Source of the DNA: Natrinema gari JCM 14663
GTDB lineage: Archaea; Halobacteriota; Halobacteria; Halobacteriales; Natrialbaceae
DNA: 64,000 nucleotides
Assembly (NCBI RefSeq): GCF_000337175.1
Contig: NZ_AOIJ01000033.1
Span: 103,157 to 167,156, forward strand
Direction: 5' to 3'
In this document: positions 18,684-28,566 of the stretch, one piece after another
Position numbering within the stretch: position 1 is the first letter of the stretch
Layout of the letters: each line of letters opens with the position of its first letter
Notes under the pieces: generated by a model
What the model was told of the DNA's origin: nothing
Databases searched by the model: none
The model's input: only the letters and a program-made list of their open reading frames with translations
Program-made: the position numbers and the translations under genes

Positions 18684-18697
18684 GGCCATACATGGCC
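18684..18697. promoter_or_regulatory. Perfect inverted repeat upstream of the NCS2 permease
   Basis: GGCCAT and ATGGCC are separated by two bases, about 56 bases upstream of the permease ATG and about 20 bases before a TATA-like CTTAACTAA. The position suits an operator for a regulator of nucleobase uptake. It is a candidate by symmetry only. Confidence 0.35.
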
Positions 18698-18752
18698 CCG
18701 ATGCGGACAAGAACGCTTAACTAATCGGTGTGGTTATGCTCGGACATCCAAT

Positions 18753-20180
18753 ATGGGGGCACTCGCAGCGTTCTTCGGTTTCGACGAACACGATACCGAT
18801 CTCGAGACGGAATCGATCGCGGGGGTGACGACGTTCCTGGCGATGTCGTACATCATCGTCGTCAATCCGGCAATTCTCGGCGAGGCGATCACACTGGAGG
18901 GCTACAGTTCGGGCGAAGTCACACAGATGATCACCGTCGCGACGATCCTCTCCTCCGCGGTCGCCATCTTCGTGATGGCGTTCTGGGCGAACAGGCCGTT
19001 CGGCCTCGCGCCCGGGATGGGGCTGAACGCCTTTTTCGCGTACACAGTCGTCCTCGGGCTCGGCGTCCCGTGGCAGGTCGCGCTCGCGGCCGTCTTCGTT
19101 GAGGGAGTCGTCTTCATCTTCCTGACCGCCATCGGCGCGCGACGGTACATCATCGAACTGTTCCCCGAACCGGTCAAGTTCGCCGTGGGGGCCGGTATCG
19201 GCGTCTATCTGCTCTTTTTGGGTCTCCAGGAGATGCAGATCGTCGTCGACGACCCGGCGACGCTCGTCAGTCTGGGGAACGTCGCGACGAGCGCCGTCGC
19301 CGCGCTCTCGGTCGCGGGGCTCGCGCTGATGCTCGTCCTCCACGCACGGGGGATCCGCGGGTCGATCGTCATCGGGATCGTCGCGACGGCCGTCGCCGGG
19401 TGGGCGTTGACGGCTGCCGACGTCGTCGCCCCGGGAACACTCACGCCGCCCGGTAGCTACGAACAGGTCACCGAGGAGGGGCTCCTGAGTATGATCGCGA
19501 GCGTACAGTACGACTTCAGGCCCCTGATCGCCGGCTTCATCGACGGCCTCGGGATGATTACCGAGGACCCGCTCGTCTTCGTCCTGGTCGTCTTTACGTT
19601 CTTCTTCGTCGACTTCTTCGACACGGCCGGGACCCTCATCGGCGTCTCGCAGATCGGCGGCTTCCTCGACGAGGAAGGCGATCTTCCCGAGATCGAAAAG
19701 CCGCTGATGGCGGACGCGATCGGCACCACAGTCGGGGCGATGATCGGTACCTCGACCGTGACCACGTTCATCGAATCCTCGACCGGCGTCGAAGAGGGTG
19801 GGCGGACCGGGTTCACTGCCCTCGTCGTCGGTCTCCTCTTTGTGCTGTCCCTGCTCGTCGTGCCGCTAATCAGCGCCATCCCGCAGTACGCCTCCTATCT
19901 CGCGCTGGTCGTCGTCGGTATCATCATGCTTCAGGGCGTCACTGACATCGACTGGCAGCATCCCGCCTGGGCGATCGCCGGCGGACTAACGATCACGGTC
20001 ATGCCGATGACCGCGTCGATCTCGAACGGTCTCGCGGCCGGCATCATGAGTTATCCGCTCGTCAAAGGTGCCATGGGCGAAGCCGACGACGTCTCGACCG
20101 GCCAGTGGGCGCTTGCGCTCTCGTTCATCCTCTACTTCGTCATCTACTTCGCCGTCGACGCCGGCATGGTCTCGTTCTGA
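18753..20180 (+). CDS. NCS2-family nucleobase permease (AzgA/PbuG-like)
   Basis: A 475-residue polytopic membrane protein with about 12-14 hydrophobic segments. Family marks include AGVTTFLAMSYIIVVNPAIL near the N-terminus, PGMGLNAFFAYTVV, DFFDTAGTLIGV with its conserved acidic residues, and GTSTVTTFIESSTGVEEGGRTG. These are typical of proton-coupled adenine/guanine/hypoxanthine permeases of the AzgA branch. The ATG at 18753 is chosen over upstream in-frame codons because MGALAAFFGFDEHDT matches the usual short cytoplasmic N-terminus. Purine uptake complements purF in the same window, though they are 14 kb apart. Confidence 0.92.
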   Translation: MGALAAFFGFDEHDTDLETESIAGVTTFLAMSYIIVVNPAILGEAITLEGYSSGEVTQMITVATILSSAVAIFVMAFWANRPFGLAPGMGLNAFFAYTVVLGLGVPWQVALAAVFVEGVVFIFLTAIGARRYIIELFPEPVKFAVGAGIGVYLLFLGLQEMQIVVDDPATLVSLGNVATSAVAALSVAGLALMLVLHARGIRGSIVIGIVATAVAGWALTAADVVAPGTLTPPGSYEQVTEEGLLSMIASVQYDFRPLIAGFIDGLGMITEDPLVFVLVVFTFFFVDFFDTAGTLIGVSQIGGFLDEEGDLPEIEKPLMADAIGTTVGAMIGTSTVTTFIESSTGVEEGGRTGFTALVVGLLFVLSLLVVPLISAIPQYASYLALVVVGIIMLQGVTDIDWQHPAWAIAGGLTITVMPMTASISNGLAAGIMSYPLVKGAMGEADDVSTGQWALALSFILYFVIYFAVDAGMVSF

Positions 20181-20299
20181 CGGCTGCCGTCGAGTGCCGG
20201 TTTCGGCGACGCCGCCGGCCCACCCGCCCAGTCTCCGCGATCCCGGCAACGACCCGGTCGACCGGTGACCTGATACGTCTTCCGTGGCAAGGCCCTCGC

Positions 20300-20557
20300 A
20301 TGGCAGACATCACGATGTACGAACTTCCCGGCTGTCCGTACTGCGCGAAGGTCCGCTCGAAACTCGACGACCTCGAGCTCGAGTACGACGTCATCGAGGT
20401 CCCTCGCTCGCACGACGAACGGACGGAAGTCGAGAACGTCAGCGGTCAGACGGGCGTGCCGGTCATCACCGACGAAGCCAACGGCGTCGAAGGCATGCAC
20501 GAGAGCGACGACATCGTCGCGTACCTTGAAGAGACCTACGGCAGCGGCGCGGCGTAA
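20300..20557 (+). CDS. Glutaredoxin-like protein
   Basis: An 85-residue thioredoxin-fold protein with the CPYC active site (Cys12, Cys15) right after the first strand (ITMYELPGCPYC), the cis-Pro in GVPVITDE and a C-terminal helix DIVAYLEETYG. Dithiol glutaredoxins reduce disulfides at the expense of low-molecular-weight thiols; in haloarchaea that thiol is likely gamma-glutamylcysteine. The start at 20300 gives the standard short N-terminus. It follows the permease by 120 bases with its own likely promoter. Confidence 0.92.
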   Translation: MADITMYELPGCPYCAKVRSKLDDLELEYDVIEVPRSHDERTEVENVSGQTGVPVITDEANGVEGMHESDDIVAYLEETYGSGAA

Positions 20558-20628
20558 CTCCTGCAATCGATCGCCGTTCGGATGCCGGACTGCGGGTCCG
20601 GATCGAGACAGGACTGCTCTCGGACCCA

Positions 20629-20850
20629 CTAAAACCGACCACTACACAGGCTGCACAGCGTGAGAACGGGATAGCCGATCGCGACGGCGATGGCGACGAA
20701 CAGCGCTCCATCGGCCGCGGTGGTGATGGTCGTGCCGTAGTTGAACGCGACTCCGAGTCCAGCCATAAACCCGACGAGGAGTCCACGACGTGCGCTGACG
20801 ATGTCGACGGCGGAATTCGTCTGCATTGGTACTCGCTGAATCGCCGACAT
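20629..20850 (-). CDS. Small membrane protein of unknown function
   Basis: A 73-residue protein with two hydrophobic helices (LLVGFMAGLGVAFNYGTT and ALFVAIAVAIGYPVLTLCSLC). There is a second ATG at 20826, eight codons in, where the hydrophilic N-terminus MQTNSAVDI would begin; either could be used. It sits directly downstream of the XRE-type regulator on the same strand with a 28-base gap, so it may be its co-transcribed partner. I do not recognise the family. Confidence 0.55.
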   Translation of the reverse strand: MSAIQRVPMQTNSAVDIVSARRGLLVGFMAGLGVAFNYGTTITTAADGALFVAIAVAIGYPVLTLCSLCSGRF

Positions 20851-20878
20851 CGGTCCATGCGGCCGGCGCGGATCCCTG

Positions 20879-21844
20879 TCAGGCCGCCTCTTCGTGCTCG
20901 GAGCGCTCCCGGATGACGTCCCGAAGGTCGTCGGCGTTCCGGAACGTCTCGAGTTCGTCGCGCTCGACCAGAGCGGTGCCGTCGACGGACTCCTGTTTCG
21001 CCCGGTCGACGACGTAGACGGATCGCGTCCGCGTGACCTGTCCGATCGAACTCATGATCCGGGCGCGTTTCTCCGCGGCCTTCGTGAACTTCGAGTGGCC
21101 GGTCAGCACGATCTCGCTGTCGTCTTGGTCCTCGCTGACCGCCGTGAACGGCGAGCGGGCCGTCGGGTGGACGCTGTAGCCGGCCCGCGTGAGGACGGCG
21201 ACGACCTGTTCGTCGTCCGGGTCCGCTTCCGGATCAGCTGGCGTCGCCTCGCTCTCGTGGACGTCGTCGGCTCCCTCGAGGACATCAACCGGGCTCGTCA
21301 GTGGCGCGTCGAACATCTCTTCGAGGGCCATCGCGATCTCGACGGACGCGTTCATCCCGTCTTCGTACTTCGAGACGGTCCGTCGGGAGACGCCGAGTTC
21401 GCTGGCGAGTTGGCCGAGGCTCCAGTCGCGGTCCTCGCGCTCGTCGGCCAACAGATCGCCGTCGATGTTGACGTAGAGGCCCCCTGGGGCGGCGTAGATC
21501 AGCGGTGGGACCTCTTCGATGAAGAGGTTGTACGCCGTGTCGGGGCTGAAAACCGGGACGCCGTGTCGGAAGTAGACGACGTCGGGTTTCAGGTCCTCAT
21601 CGCGGCTTCGCAGGCCGATGACCAGCGGCGTCGCATTGAGGTAGGTCCCCAGGCGTCGCATCTCGTGGCCGGTCGCCTCGTTGAACGCGTCGATGTTTGC
21701 GAGGATCTTGACGAGGATCAGATCCTCGCCGCGCCGAGCGGCGATATCGAAGCTCTTCGGCCGGATCGCACACCGATCACTTACCAGGAATCCCGCGTCC
21801 TCTAACATCGCGGTCACGTTACCGACTAGTGCGGAGCGGGACAT
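20879..21844 (-). CDS. Haloarchaeal XRE-type HTH transcriptional regulator
   Basis: A 321-residue protein. Residues ~1-120 form a nuclease-like fold often seen in archaeal HTH regulators ([14 protein letters not shown] then [13 protein letters not shown] resembles a PD-(D/E)xK remnant). Residues ~137-165 form an HTH_3 domain ([22 protein letters not shown]). The C-terminal ~110 residues are a separate alpha/beta region. The ATG at 21844 lies 23 bases downstream of a TATA box, so the message is nearly leaderless. It is divergent from tiaS. The regulated genes are unknown. Confidence 0.85.
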   Translation of the reverse strand: MSRSALVGNVTAMLEDAGFLVSDRCAIRPKSFDIAARRGEDLILVKILANIDAFNEATGHEMRRLGTYLNATPLVIGLRSRDEDLKPDVVYFRHGVPVFSPDTAYNLFIEEVPPLIYAAPGGLYVNIDGDLLADEREDRDWSLGQLASELGVSRRTVSKYEDGMNASVEIAMALEEMFDAPLTSPVDVLEGADDVHESEATPADPEADPDDEQVVAVLTRAGYSVHPTARSPFTAVSEDQDDSEIVLTGHSKFTKAAEKRARIMSSIGQVTRTRSVYVVDRAKQESVDGTALVERDELETFRNADDLRDVIRERSEHEEAA

Positions 21845-21866
21845 ACGGGGTTGTAAGCGATTCCTC

Positions 21867-21945
21867 CTATAAGAGGTTTTTCCCCGGGATATCCGGGTGC
21901 CGTGTCGCGATTCCGTGATCGTCATGGGAGTATACTTATATATTA
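21867..21945. promoter_or_regulatory. Divergent promoters of the XRE regulator and tiaS
   Basis: On the minus strand CCTCTTATAG (around 21867-21875) is a TATA box placed 23 bases before the regulator's ATG. On the plus strand TTATATATTA (21936-21945) is a TATA box for tiaS, about 70 bases before its ATG. The two boxes are only 60 bases apart, so regulation of one may affect the other. Confidence 0.55.
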
Positions 21946-22013
21946 GTTTCCGCCGATCGACGGCGAAACGAGATCCCGAAAGGGATTCCCCGGTCCCCCG
22001 CCAAGAGACGCCG

Positions 22014-23321
22014 ATGACCGTCGTCGGGATCGACGATACCGACTCGCGCGAGCGCGGGATGTGTACGACCTACGTCGCCGCGACGATTGCCGATCGACTC
22101 CGTCAGGAGCACGGCGCGTCCGTGTCTCGAGTCCTCCTCGTTCGGCTCAACCCCGCCGTCGAGTACAAGACGCGGGGCAACGCCGCGCTGGCGATCCACA
22201 CGGACTGCGATCCCGCCCGCGCGTTCGCGATCGCTCGCGACCGCCTCGAGTCGCTCGCCGAAACTGACGACGACCGAACGAACCCCGGTCTGGTCGTGGC
22301 CGACCGCGTACCCGAAGCGGGCGCGATCCCCGCCGACGTGCGTCGATTCACACGCACGGCGATCCGCGACCACCTCGAGCCGGCCGCCGCCGCGGCCCTG
22401 ATCGAGCGCCACGAGTATCGGTCGTGGCACGCCGGCGACGGCCGCGGCCGGATCGGGGCGCTGGCCGCGATCGGCTCCTGGACGGCGCTCGAGGAGTGGA
22501 CCTACGAATACATCTCGTATCGCGAGCCCGACCGCTGGGGAACACCCCGTGACGTGACCCACGAGAGCGTCTTCGCCGCGGCCGAGCAGGGGTATCCCTC
22601 GGTGTGGGATACGGTCGACCGCGGCGAGGGCGAGACCGTCTGCGTCCCCCACACGCCCGGCCCCATCCTGCACGGCATCCGCGGCGACGATCCCGATTCA
22701 GTCCGTGCGGTCGCCGACCGAATCGAGAGCGAACCCGTCGCCGGGGGACGGCTGTTCGTGACTAACCAGGGCACGGACGTCCACCTCCGGGACGGTTCGA
22801 TCGGGACCGTCGAGAACGGGCGGGCCTACCGCGTCGAGGGGCGAGTCGCGAGCGAGCCCGAAACGCGTCGCGGCGGCCACGTGTTCGTCGATATCGAACC
22901 GCCGGCCGCCGAGGCCGCCGACGGCGACAGGTCGGCCGAGCGGCTCACCTGCGCGGCGTTCGAGCCGACGAAGCGGTTCCGCGATCGCGTGCGAGCGCTC
23001 CGCGTCGGCGATCGGATCACCGCCTGCGGCGAGGTCGCCGACGGCACGCTCAAACTCGAGAAGATCGCCGTCCGCGACCTCGTTCGGACCGAGCGGGTAA
23101 CGCCGATCTGCCCCGACTGCGAGCGAACGATGGAGAGCGCCGGACGGAAGCAGGGGTATCGCTGCCGAGACTGTGAAACCAGTGCGGCGGAGCGAGCCGA
23201 GCACCCGCTCGAGCGAGACCTCGAAGACGGCTGGTACGAGGTCCCGCCGTGTGCGCGACGCCACATCGCGAAGCCCCTCGTTCGAGGCGGGTTCGATGCA
23301 CCGACGCATCCGGAGCGGTGA
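22014..23321 (+). CDS. tiaS: tRNA(Ile2) 2-agmatinylcytidine synthetase
   Basis: A 435-residue archaeal enzyme that uses ATP and agmatine to convert C34 of tRNA-Ile2 (CAU) to agmatidine, allowing AUA decoding. The N-terminal kinase-like domain begins [18 protein letters not shown] with the conserved Asp pair. A ferredoxin-like domain follows, then an OB-fold (GGHVFVDIE...[10 protein letters not shown]) and a zinc ribbon with CPDC and CRDC. The start at 22014 puts the DDTDS motif at the N-terminus as in other TiaS proteins. It is essential in archaea, so a chromosomal location is expected. Confidence 0.96.
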   Translation: MTVVGIDDTDSRERGMCTTYVAATIADRLRQEHGASVSRVLLVRLNPAVEYKTRGNAALAIHTDCDPARAFAIARDRLESLAETDDDRTNPGLVVADRVPEAGAIPADVRRFTRTAIRDHLEPAAAAALIERHEYRSWHAGDGRGRIGALAAIGSWTALEEWTYEYISYREPDRWGTPRDVTHESVFAAAEQGYPSVWDTVDRGEGETVCVPHTPGPILHGIRGDDPDSVRAVADRIESEPVAGGRLFVTNQGTDVHLRDGSIGTVENGRAYRVEGRVASEPETRRGGHVFVDIEPPAAEAADGDRSAERLTCAAFEPTKRFRDRVRALRVGDRITACGEVADGTLKLEKIAVRDLVRTERVTPICPDCERTMESAGRKQGYRCRDCETSAAERAEHPLERDLEDGWYEVPPCARRHIAKPLVRGGFDAPTHPER

Positions 23322-23408
23322 CGCCGAACCGCGGGGCTAGGTGCGTTCGAATAGGGGAAAGAGGCGCCGGGGGATCGATCGGCTTCGGTGGACCACGACG
23401 AGCGGCGA

Positions 23409-23612
23409 TCACCGAATGGTGACGCCACGCCGAGCGAGGAACTCGCTTACCGCCTTGATTTCGACGGGACTGCCGATGATGCGGCAGTCGTCGTCGCCCG
23501 CCGGAACGACGGTGACGGTGAACTCGTCGTCGAGCTGCGACTCGAACCCCTCGAATGCCTCCCGTGGCAGGACGATCTGGGTACTGTCACGCAGCCGCGA
23601 CGCGTTCGGCAT
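23409..23612 (-). CDS. Small conserved haloarchaeal protein
   Basis: A 67-residue acidic protein (MPNASRLRDSTQIVLPREAF...) with an alternating strand/helix pattern ending in a helix EIKAVSEFLARRG. It has typical codon use. I recall similar short proteins being conserved in haloarchaea but no function. It is convergent with tiaS. Confidence 0.65.
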   Translation of the reverse strand: MPNASRLRDSTQIVLPREAFEGFESQLDDEFTVTVVPAGDDDCRIIGSPVEIKAVSEFLARRGVTIR

Positions 23613-24108
23613 AGGTACCGTATCCCCGGCCGGTCGTTTATGTGTGTCGAAGTCCCGTTTCTATCGGTAATGGAGCTGAGTGGTCGGGCCCGAAACTGAC
23701 GAGTCGCCCGCTTTGTGACCCACCATCGAGTGACCTCGACGGCTGCCGTCATCACTGCCGGGTGGTCCGTACTGGCGCTCGCATGCAGCCCAGCTATGTA
23801 CCATGATAGCATACAACAATATAGTCTTCCCTCGAGCGCCCGGGGCAATCGAGAATCAGCGAACGAAATCCAGGACCATCGAGGGGAGACTCGGCGTCGG
23901 ATCGTGTCGCGAGCGATCACCGAATCGAATCCGTCGACGAACCGACTGCACTCGCAGGTGCATTCGGCGGTCACGACTCCGTTTGGGAGGAACTGACCGA
24001 CAATACCTTTTCCCGCCAATGCCTCGATAACGAGAGGGAGGTACGGCACGTAACGACTCAGCGGCACACCACGGCGTGGTCGGCCGCCGTTTCGTCGGGC
24101 CGTGGGGG
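23613..24108. other. Gene-free stretch
   Basis: About 500 bases of less GC-rich DNA upstream of the small protein at 23612. Open frames here are short or have untypical composition, and I regard none as coding. It ends at the 3' end of a degraded cell-surface gene (24109), so it may be decaying DNA. Confidence 0.5.
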
Positions 24109-24612
24109 TCAATCTGTTCCGTAGACCGTCACCGACTGCGTGTCGACTGTCGTCGGATCGTGACCCACGACGAGGTCGACCTCACGACCGGCCCCGGGCC
24201 GTCGCCCGTGTTCGATAGCGTCGCCGTCACCTCGAGCCACTCCCCGCCCGTCACGGGCGCGTTCGTCTCGAGGCCAGTCACCTCGAGGTGCCCTTGCGAT
24301 CCGCCGTCTTCGGTTCCGATAACCGTAACGTCAGTCACCGACGCGTCGTCGCGCGTTTCGACGCGGGCGGGGAACGTCTGCGTGTTGCGGACGGTCGCAG
24401 TCGTGAACTCGAGTGACACGGTTTCGGTGTGGCCCGTAAACACCTCGACCGTCTCGCTGTCGACGTGCGTGGGGTCGTGGCCGACGATCAGGTTGACCTC
24501 GACATCGACGAACCCGTGATACGTGGAATCGCCCTCGGGCTCGACTGCGGCCTCGACGACGAGGTCCTCGCCCGCTCGAACCGGCGCGTTCGTTCCGGTG
24601 ACGAGACGGTCC
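24109..24612 (-). pseudogene. Fragment of a CARDB-like repeat surface protein, frameshifted
   Basis: The minus strand encodes two related segments. One contains TGTNAPVRAGEDLVVEAAV and VNLIVGHDPTHVDSETV; the other contains ETNAPVTGGEWLEVTATLSNTGDG. The expected continuation EVDLVVGHDPTTVDTQSVTVYG is present but in another frame, with the shift near 24180-24190, and ends at a TGA at 24109-24111. There is no convincing start; a second shift near 24610 may separate an N-terminal piece beginning near 24703. The repeats resemble the Ig-like CARDB domains of haloarchaeal secreted proteins. The remnant abuts the promoter of the DRG GTPase. Confidence 0.65.
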
Positions 24613-24711
24613 GGAACGCAGTGACCGACGGGCGGTCGGTCCGACCGACCGCGGCGTCGCCAGCGTGTGTCTCGAAAGGGTTTTTCGGCCCGGCCGGTTG
24701 CATACTGACAA

Positions 24712-25824
24712 ATGGGGCTCGAGGATGAAATCGAGGCAATCGAAGACGAAATAGCCAATACGCCCTACAACAAGTCGACTGAGGCCCACATCGGCCGGCT
24801 GAAGTCCAAGCTCGCGGAGAAAAAGGAGAAACTCGAGAAACAGCAGTCCGGGTCGGGCGGCGGTGGCGGCTATTCCGTCGAGAAACACGGCGACGCGACC
24901 GTCGCGCTGGTCGGATTCCCGAGCGTCGGCAAGTCGTCGCTGCTGAACTCGATGACGAACGCGGAGAGTGAGACGGGGTCCTACGAGTTCACGACGCTCG
25001 ATGTCAACCCGGGGATGTTGAACCACCGTGGCGCGAACATCCAACTGCTCGACGTCCCGGGGCTGATCGAGGGCGCGGCGGCGGGCAAAGGCGGCGGCCA
25101 GCAGGTGCTTGCGGTCGTCCGCAACGCCGACCTCATCATCTTCATGCTCTCGGTGTTCGAGATCGAGCAGTACGATCGGCTGCGAGAGGAACTGTACGAC
25201 ATCAACATCCGCGTCGATCAGGAGCCCCCGCAGGTTACGGTCCGCCCGAAAATCAAAGACGGTATCAAGATCACCTCGAGCACCGACCAGGACTTAGACG
25301 AAAAGACGATCAAGGACGTCCTCCGCGAGCACGGCTACGTCAACGCCGATCTAAATCTCCAGGAGAACGTCTCCATCGATCGGCTGGTCGACGGCCTGAT
25401 GGAGAACCGAGAGTACATCCCCTCGATCACCTGCGTCAACAAGGTCGACTTGATCGATCCCGACTACAAGGAAACGGTCGACGAGCAGTTGCGCCAGCGC
25501 GACTTGGACCCCGAGGCGGTCACCTTCATCAGCGCCGAAGAGGAGAAAGGGCTCGACGTGCTCAAAGACCGTATCTGGGAGCGACTCGGACTCATCCGGG
25601 TCTACATGGACAAACCCGGCCGCGGTATCGACTGGGAGGAGCCGCTCGTCGTCGAGCAGGGAACCACCGTCGGCGAGGCCGTCGAGAAACTCGGCGGCGA
25701 GATGGAAGAGCGGTTCCGCTTCGCCCGCGTGACCGGTTCCAGCGCGGCCCACGACCAACAGCAGGTCGGCAAGGACCACGTGCTCGAGGACGAGGACGTA
25801 CTGAAACTGATTCTGCGACGCTAG
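24712..25824 (+). CDS. DRG-family (Obg-like) GTP-binding protein
   Basis: A 370-residue GTPase. It has an N-terminal helical region (MGLEDEIEAIEDEIANTPYN...), G1 VGFPSVGKSS near residue 65, G3 LLDVPGLIEG, G4 NKVD and a C-terminal TGS domain (VYMDKPGRGIDWEEPLVVEQGTTVGEAVEKL). This is the layout of archaeal/eukaryotic DRG proteins, which bind ribosomes or RNA and affect translation. The start matches the highly conserved DRG N-terminus. It is probably constitutively expressed. Confidence 0.95.
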   Translation: MGLEDEIEAIEDEIANTPYNKSTEAHIGRLKSKLAEKKEKLEKQQSGSGGGGGYSVEKHGDATVALVGFPSVGKSSLLNSMTNAESETGSYEFTTLDVNPGMLNHRGANIQLLDVPGLIEGAAAGKGGGQQVLAVVRNADLIIFMLSVFEIEQYDRLREELYDINIRVDQEPPQVTVRPKIKDGIKITSSTDQDLDEKTIKDVLREHGYVNADLNLQENVSIDRLVDGLMENREYIPSITCVNKVDLIDPDYKETVDEQLRQRDLDPEAVTFISAEEEKGLDVLKDRIWERLGLIRVYMDKPGRGIDWEEPLVVEQGTTVGEAVEKLGGEMEERFRFARVTGSSAAHDQQQVGKDHVLEDEDVLKLILRR

Positions 25825-25957
25825 TCCCGGACGGTCGCCCCGTCACCCGACGGCTCGGCTCCCACTCGGATCGGTCCGCATGCGGTACTGTCGAACGGCT
25901 CACACGAGCCGGATCGGAACGGTCAATACTATCCAGACAGCCGAAGACTAGACAGTT

Positions 25958-27661
25958 ATGGCTACGTACGGGGCACTCTCCGTGTTGCCGCCGCTGCTCG
26001 CGATCGTCCTCGCGATCGTGACTCGCCGACCGATGCTGGCACTGTTTCTCGGCATCTGGTCGGGGGCGGTCATCCACACCGAGAGTCTCGGCATCGCACA
26101 GACCTTCGACTGGATCGTCAGCGCGGTCATCGTCGACGACGGCTTTCACGTCCAGATCCTCGTCTTTACGCTCCTGTTGGGGTCGGGCGTCGCGCTCATC
26201 TGGCGGCTCGGCGGCGCGATCGCGGTTCGCCACTGGGCGACCGAACGCCTCGAGACCCAGCGAACCGTCGGGCTGACCACGTGGATCCTGGGAATCGTGT
26301 TGTTCTTCGACGACTACGCCAACACGGCCATCGTCGGGAGCACGATGCGGGAACTCTCCGATCAGCTCCGCATCTCCCGGGAGAAGCTCGCGTACATCGT
26401 CGACTCGACGGCCGCGCCCGTCGCGACGCTGGGCATCTCGAGTTGGGTCGCGTTTCAGCTGTCGCTGATCAGTAGCGCGTACGACGACATGGGCGTCGCG
26501 GACGAGGCCCCGACGGCATTCGAGACGTTCGTGGGCTCGATCCCCTACAACACCTACGCGCTGCTGGCGATCGTCATGGTCGGCATCATCGTCTACACCG
26601 GGCGGGACTACGGCGAGATGCTCGACGCCGAACACCGCTCGCGGACGACGGGCGCAGTCAACCGCGAGGGCGCACAGCCGCTCCAGAAGGTCGAGGAGGA
26701 CCTGGGCGCACCGATCGACGAGCACCCGATGCTGCGGACCTTCTTCGCGCCCGTCGTCGTCCTGATCGCGGTGACGCTCGCGAGCGCGTTCTGGACGGGG
26801 TATCAGTCGTGGCTCTCGAGTCAGGCCGAAGCGGGAGCGCCGACGGCGTTCGGTGCCGCCGTCGACGACGCAGGGCTCACGCAGGTACTGATCGACATCG
26901 TCGGCGCGGGCGACTTCGCGGCGGCGCTGATCTGGGGCTCGTTCGCGATGGTCGCGACCGCGATCGCGATCGGACTCGCCTACGACCTCTTCGATATCGG
27001 CGACGGTGTCGATACCGTCATCGACGGCTTCGGCATCATGCTGACGGCGGTCACGATCCTCGTGCTCGCGTGGACGATCAGCAGCGTCGCGGAGACGCTC
27101 GGGACCGGCGAATTCGTCGCCGCCATCGCCGAACCGTATCTCACCGCGGCGTTGCTTCCCGTTCTCATCCTGTTCGTCGCCGCGTTCGTCGCGTTCACCA
27201 TGGGCTCGTCGTGGGCGACGATGGGGATCGTGACGCCCATCGCCATTCGGGTCGCCTACGGGTTCGGGACCGGGTTCGAACTCGTTCCAATCGCCGTCGG
27301 TGCCGTCTTCTCCGGCGCGATCTTCGGCGATCACGCTTCGCCGATCTCCGATACGACGGTGCTCTCGGCGACGTTCTCCGGTGCGGACCTGATCGATCAC
27401 GTGCGCACGCAACTCCCCTACGCCCTGACCGTCTTCCTCGTAGTCATCGGCTGTTACCTGCTCAACGGCTACCTCGGCGTCCCACCGCTCGTCTTCCTGC
27501 CGCTGGGCGTCGTCGCCCTCGTCGGCCTCGTCGTCGGCCTCTCGAGGGTCGACGCCGGTCGAAAGGGGCTCGAGCCGGTTGCGATGACACCGGCCGCGAC
27601 CGCCGAGACCCCCAGCTCCGAATCCGAGCGCGACTCGGAGTCCCCCGAGACCCGCGAGTAG
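25958..27661 (+). CDS. NhaC-family Na+/H+ antiporter
   Basis: A 567-residue membrane protein with about 11-12 hydrophobic segments. Family features include LALFLGIWSGAVIHT, FFDDYANTAIVGSTMRELSD (paired Asp residues in a membrane segment), TMGSSWATMGIVTPIAI and FGDHASPISDTTVLSATFSG (conserved His-Ala-Ser-Pro-Ile-Ser). It should exchange Na+ for H+ (or a related substrate) at the cytoplasmic membrane, adding to the Mrp antiporter at 34-43 kb. A hydrophilic tail of about 35 residues ends the protein. Confidence 0.9.
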   Translation: MATYGALSVLPPLLAIVLAIVTRRPMLALFLGIWSGAVIHTESLGIAQTFDWIVSAVIVDDGFHVQILVFTLLLGSGVALIWRLGGAIAVRHWATERLETQRTVGLTTWILGIVLFFDDYANTAIVGSTMRELSDQLRISREKLAYIVDSTAAPVATLGISSWVAFQLSLISSAYDDMGVADEAPTAFETFVGSIPYNTYALLAIVMVGIIVYTGRDYGEMLDAEHRSRTTGAVNREGAQPLQKVEEDLGAPIDEHPMLRTFFAPVVVLIAVTLASAFWTGYQSWLSSQAEAGAPTAFGAAVDDAGLTQVLIDIVGAGDFAAALIWGSFAMVATAIAIGLAYDLFDIGDGVDTVIDGFGIMLTAVTILVLAWTISSVAETLGTGEFVAAIAEPYLTAALLPVLILFVAAFVAFTMGSSWATMGIVTPIAIRVAYGFGTGFELVPIAVGAVFSGAIFGDHASPISDTTVLSATFSGADLIDHVRTQLPYALTVFLVVIGCYLLNGYLGVPPLVFLPLGVVALVGLVVGLSRVDAGRKGLEPVAMTPAATAETPSSESERDSESPETRE

Positions 27662-27708
27662 GCCCCGCAGTCGCCAATCTTTTGGAGTGTGCAGCTGTCC
27701 GTTCGCGT

Positions 27709-28497
27709 ATGGACGGAACGCTCGATCACACGATGCTTCGCGTCGCTGACCTCGAGGAATCACTCGACTGGTACCAGGACCACCTCGAGTACGAGGAGAA
27801 GGATCGCTACGAGGGCGACGGCTTCACCATCGTCTATCTCGGGCCCGAGGAGATGCACGCCGACGGAGCGATGCTCGAGCTTACCCACAACGAGGGCGAG
27901 GAGCCCGCGGTCGGCGACGCGTGGGGCCATATCGCGGTTCGCGTTCCCGAAGGCAAACTCGAGGACTACTACCAGCAGCTCATGGACGAGGGCGTCGAGG
28001 ACTACCGCGATCCCGAGTCCTGTGGCGGGCGCTACGCGTTCGTGAAAGACCCCGACGGCCACGAGATCGAGCTCGTCCAGCGCGATGAGGGAACGCTCTG
28101 GTCGCTCGACCACACCATGATCCGCGTCGAGGACGCCGACGAGGCGCTGGGTTTTTGGACGCGCAAGTTCGGCTACGACGAGGTCGGCCGCTGGGAGGCC
28201 GACACCTTCGCGAACTACTTCGTCGAACCCACGAACGCCGCCGACGAGGCGATGTCCGTCGAACTGACGTACAACTACGACGGTCGGAGCTACGAGATGG
28301 GCGACGCGTGGGGCCACCTCTGTGTCCGCCTCGACGATCTCCACGAGGACTGGGACCAACTCATCACCCGGGAGGCAGCGGACTACCGCGACCCCGAGAG
28401 CTGCGACGACATGTACGCCTTCACCAAAGATCAGGACGGCCACGAGATCGAACTCATCGAGCGCGACCTCGAGGCCGATTCGCTGTTCCCGTTCTAG
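27709..28497 (+). CDS. Duplicated VOC (glyoxalase-like) protein
   Basis: A 262-residue protein with two glyoxalase/VOC modules in tandem. Each begins LDHTM(L/I)RV and ends DPDGHEIELVQRD or DQDGHEIELIERD. The His of LDHTM and the Glu of HEIEL are the usual metal ligands. A single chain with two modules resembles monomeric glyoxalase I or an extradiol-type domain pair; the substrate is not deducible. The start at 27709 places the first ligand at its usual N-terminal position. The frame is open upstream but only as a shadow of the antiporter. Confidence 0.88.
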   Translation: MDGTLDHTMLRVADLEESLDWYQDHLEYEEKDRYEGDGFTIVYLGPEEMHADGAMLELTHNEGEEPAVGDAWGHIAVRVPEGKLEDYYQQLMDEGVEDYRDPESCGGRYAFVKDPDGHEIELVQRDEGTLWSLDHTMIRVEDADEALGFWTRKFGYDEVGRWEADTFANYFVEPTNAADEAMSVELTYNYDGRSYEMGDAWGHLCVRLDDLHEDWDQLITREAADYRDPESCDDMYAFTKDQDGHEIELIERDLEADSLFPF

Positions 28498-28566
28498 GAG
28501 CGCCGCGGCCGCGGTCGACGCGAACACCCTCGACGAACGCGGACGGCTCGAAACCGCCGGGCCATC

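Noticed and set aside
25592..27763. Very long open frame (723 codons) on the minus strand opposite the NhaC antiporter
   Set aside because: Arg/His/Asp-rich composition without family marks; it mirrors the high-GC coding strand of a clear antiporter gene.
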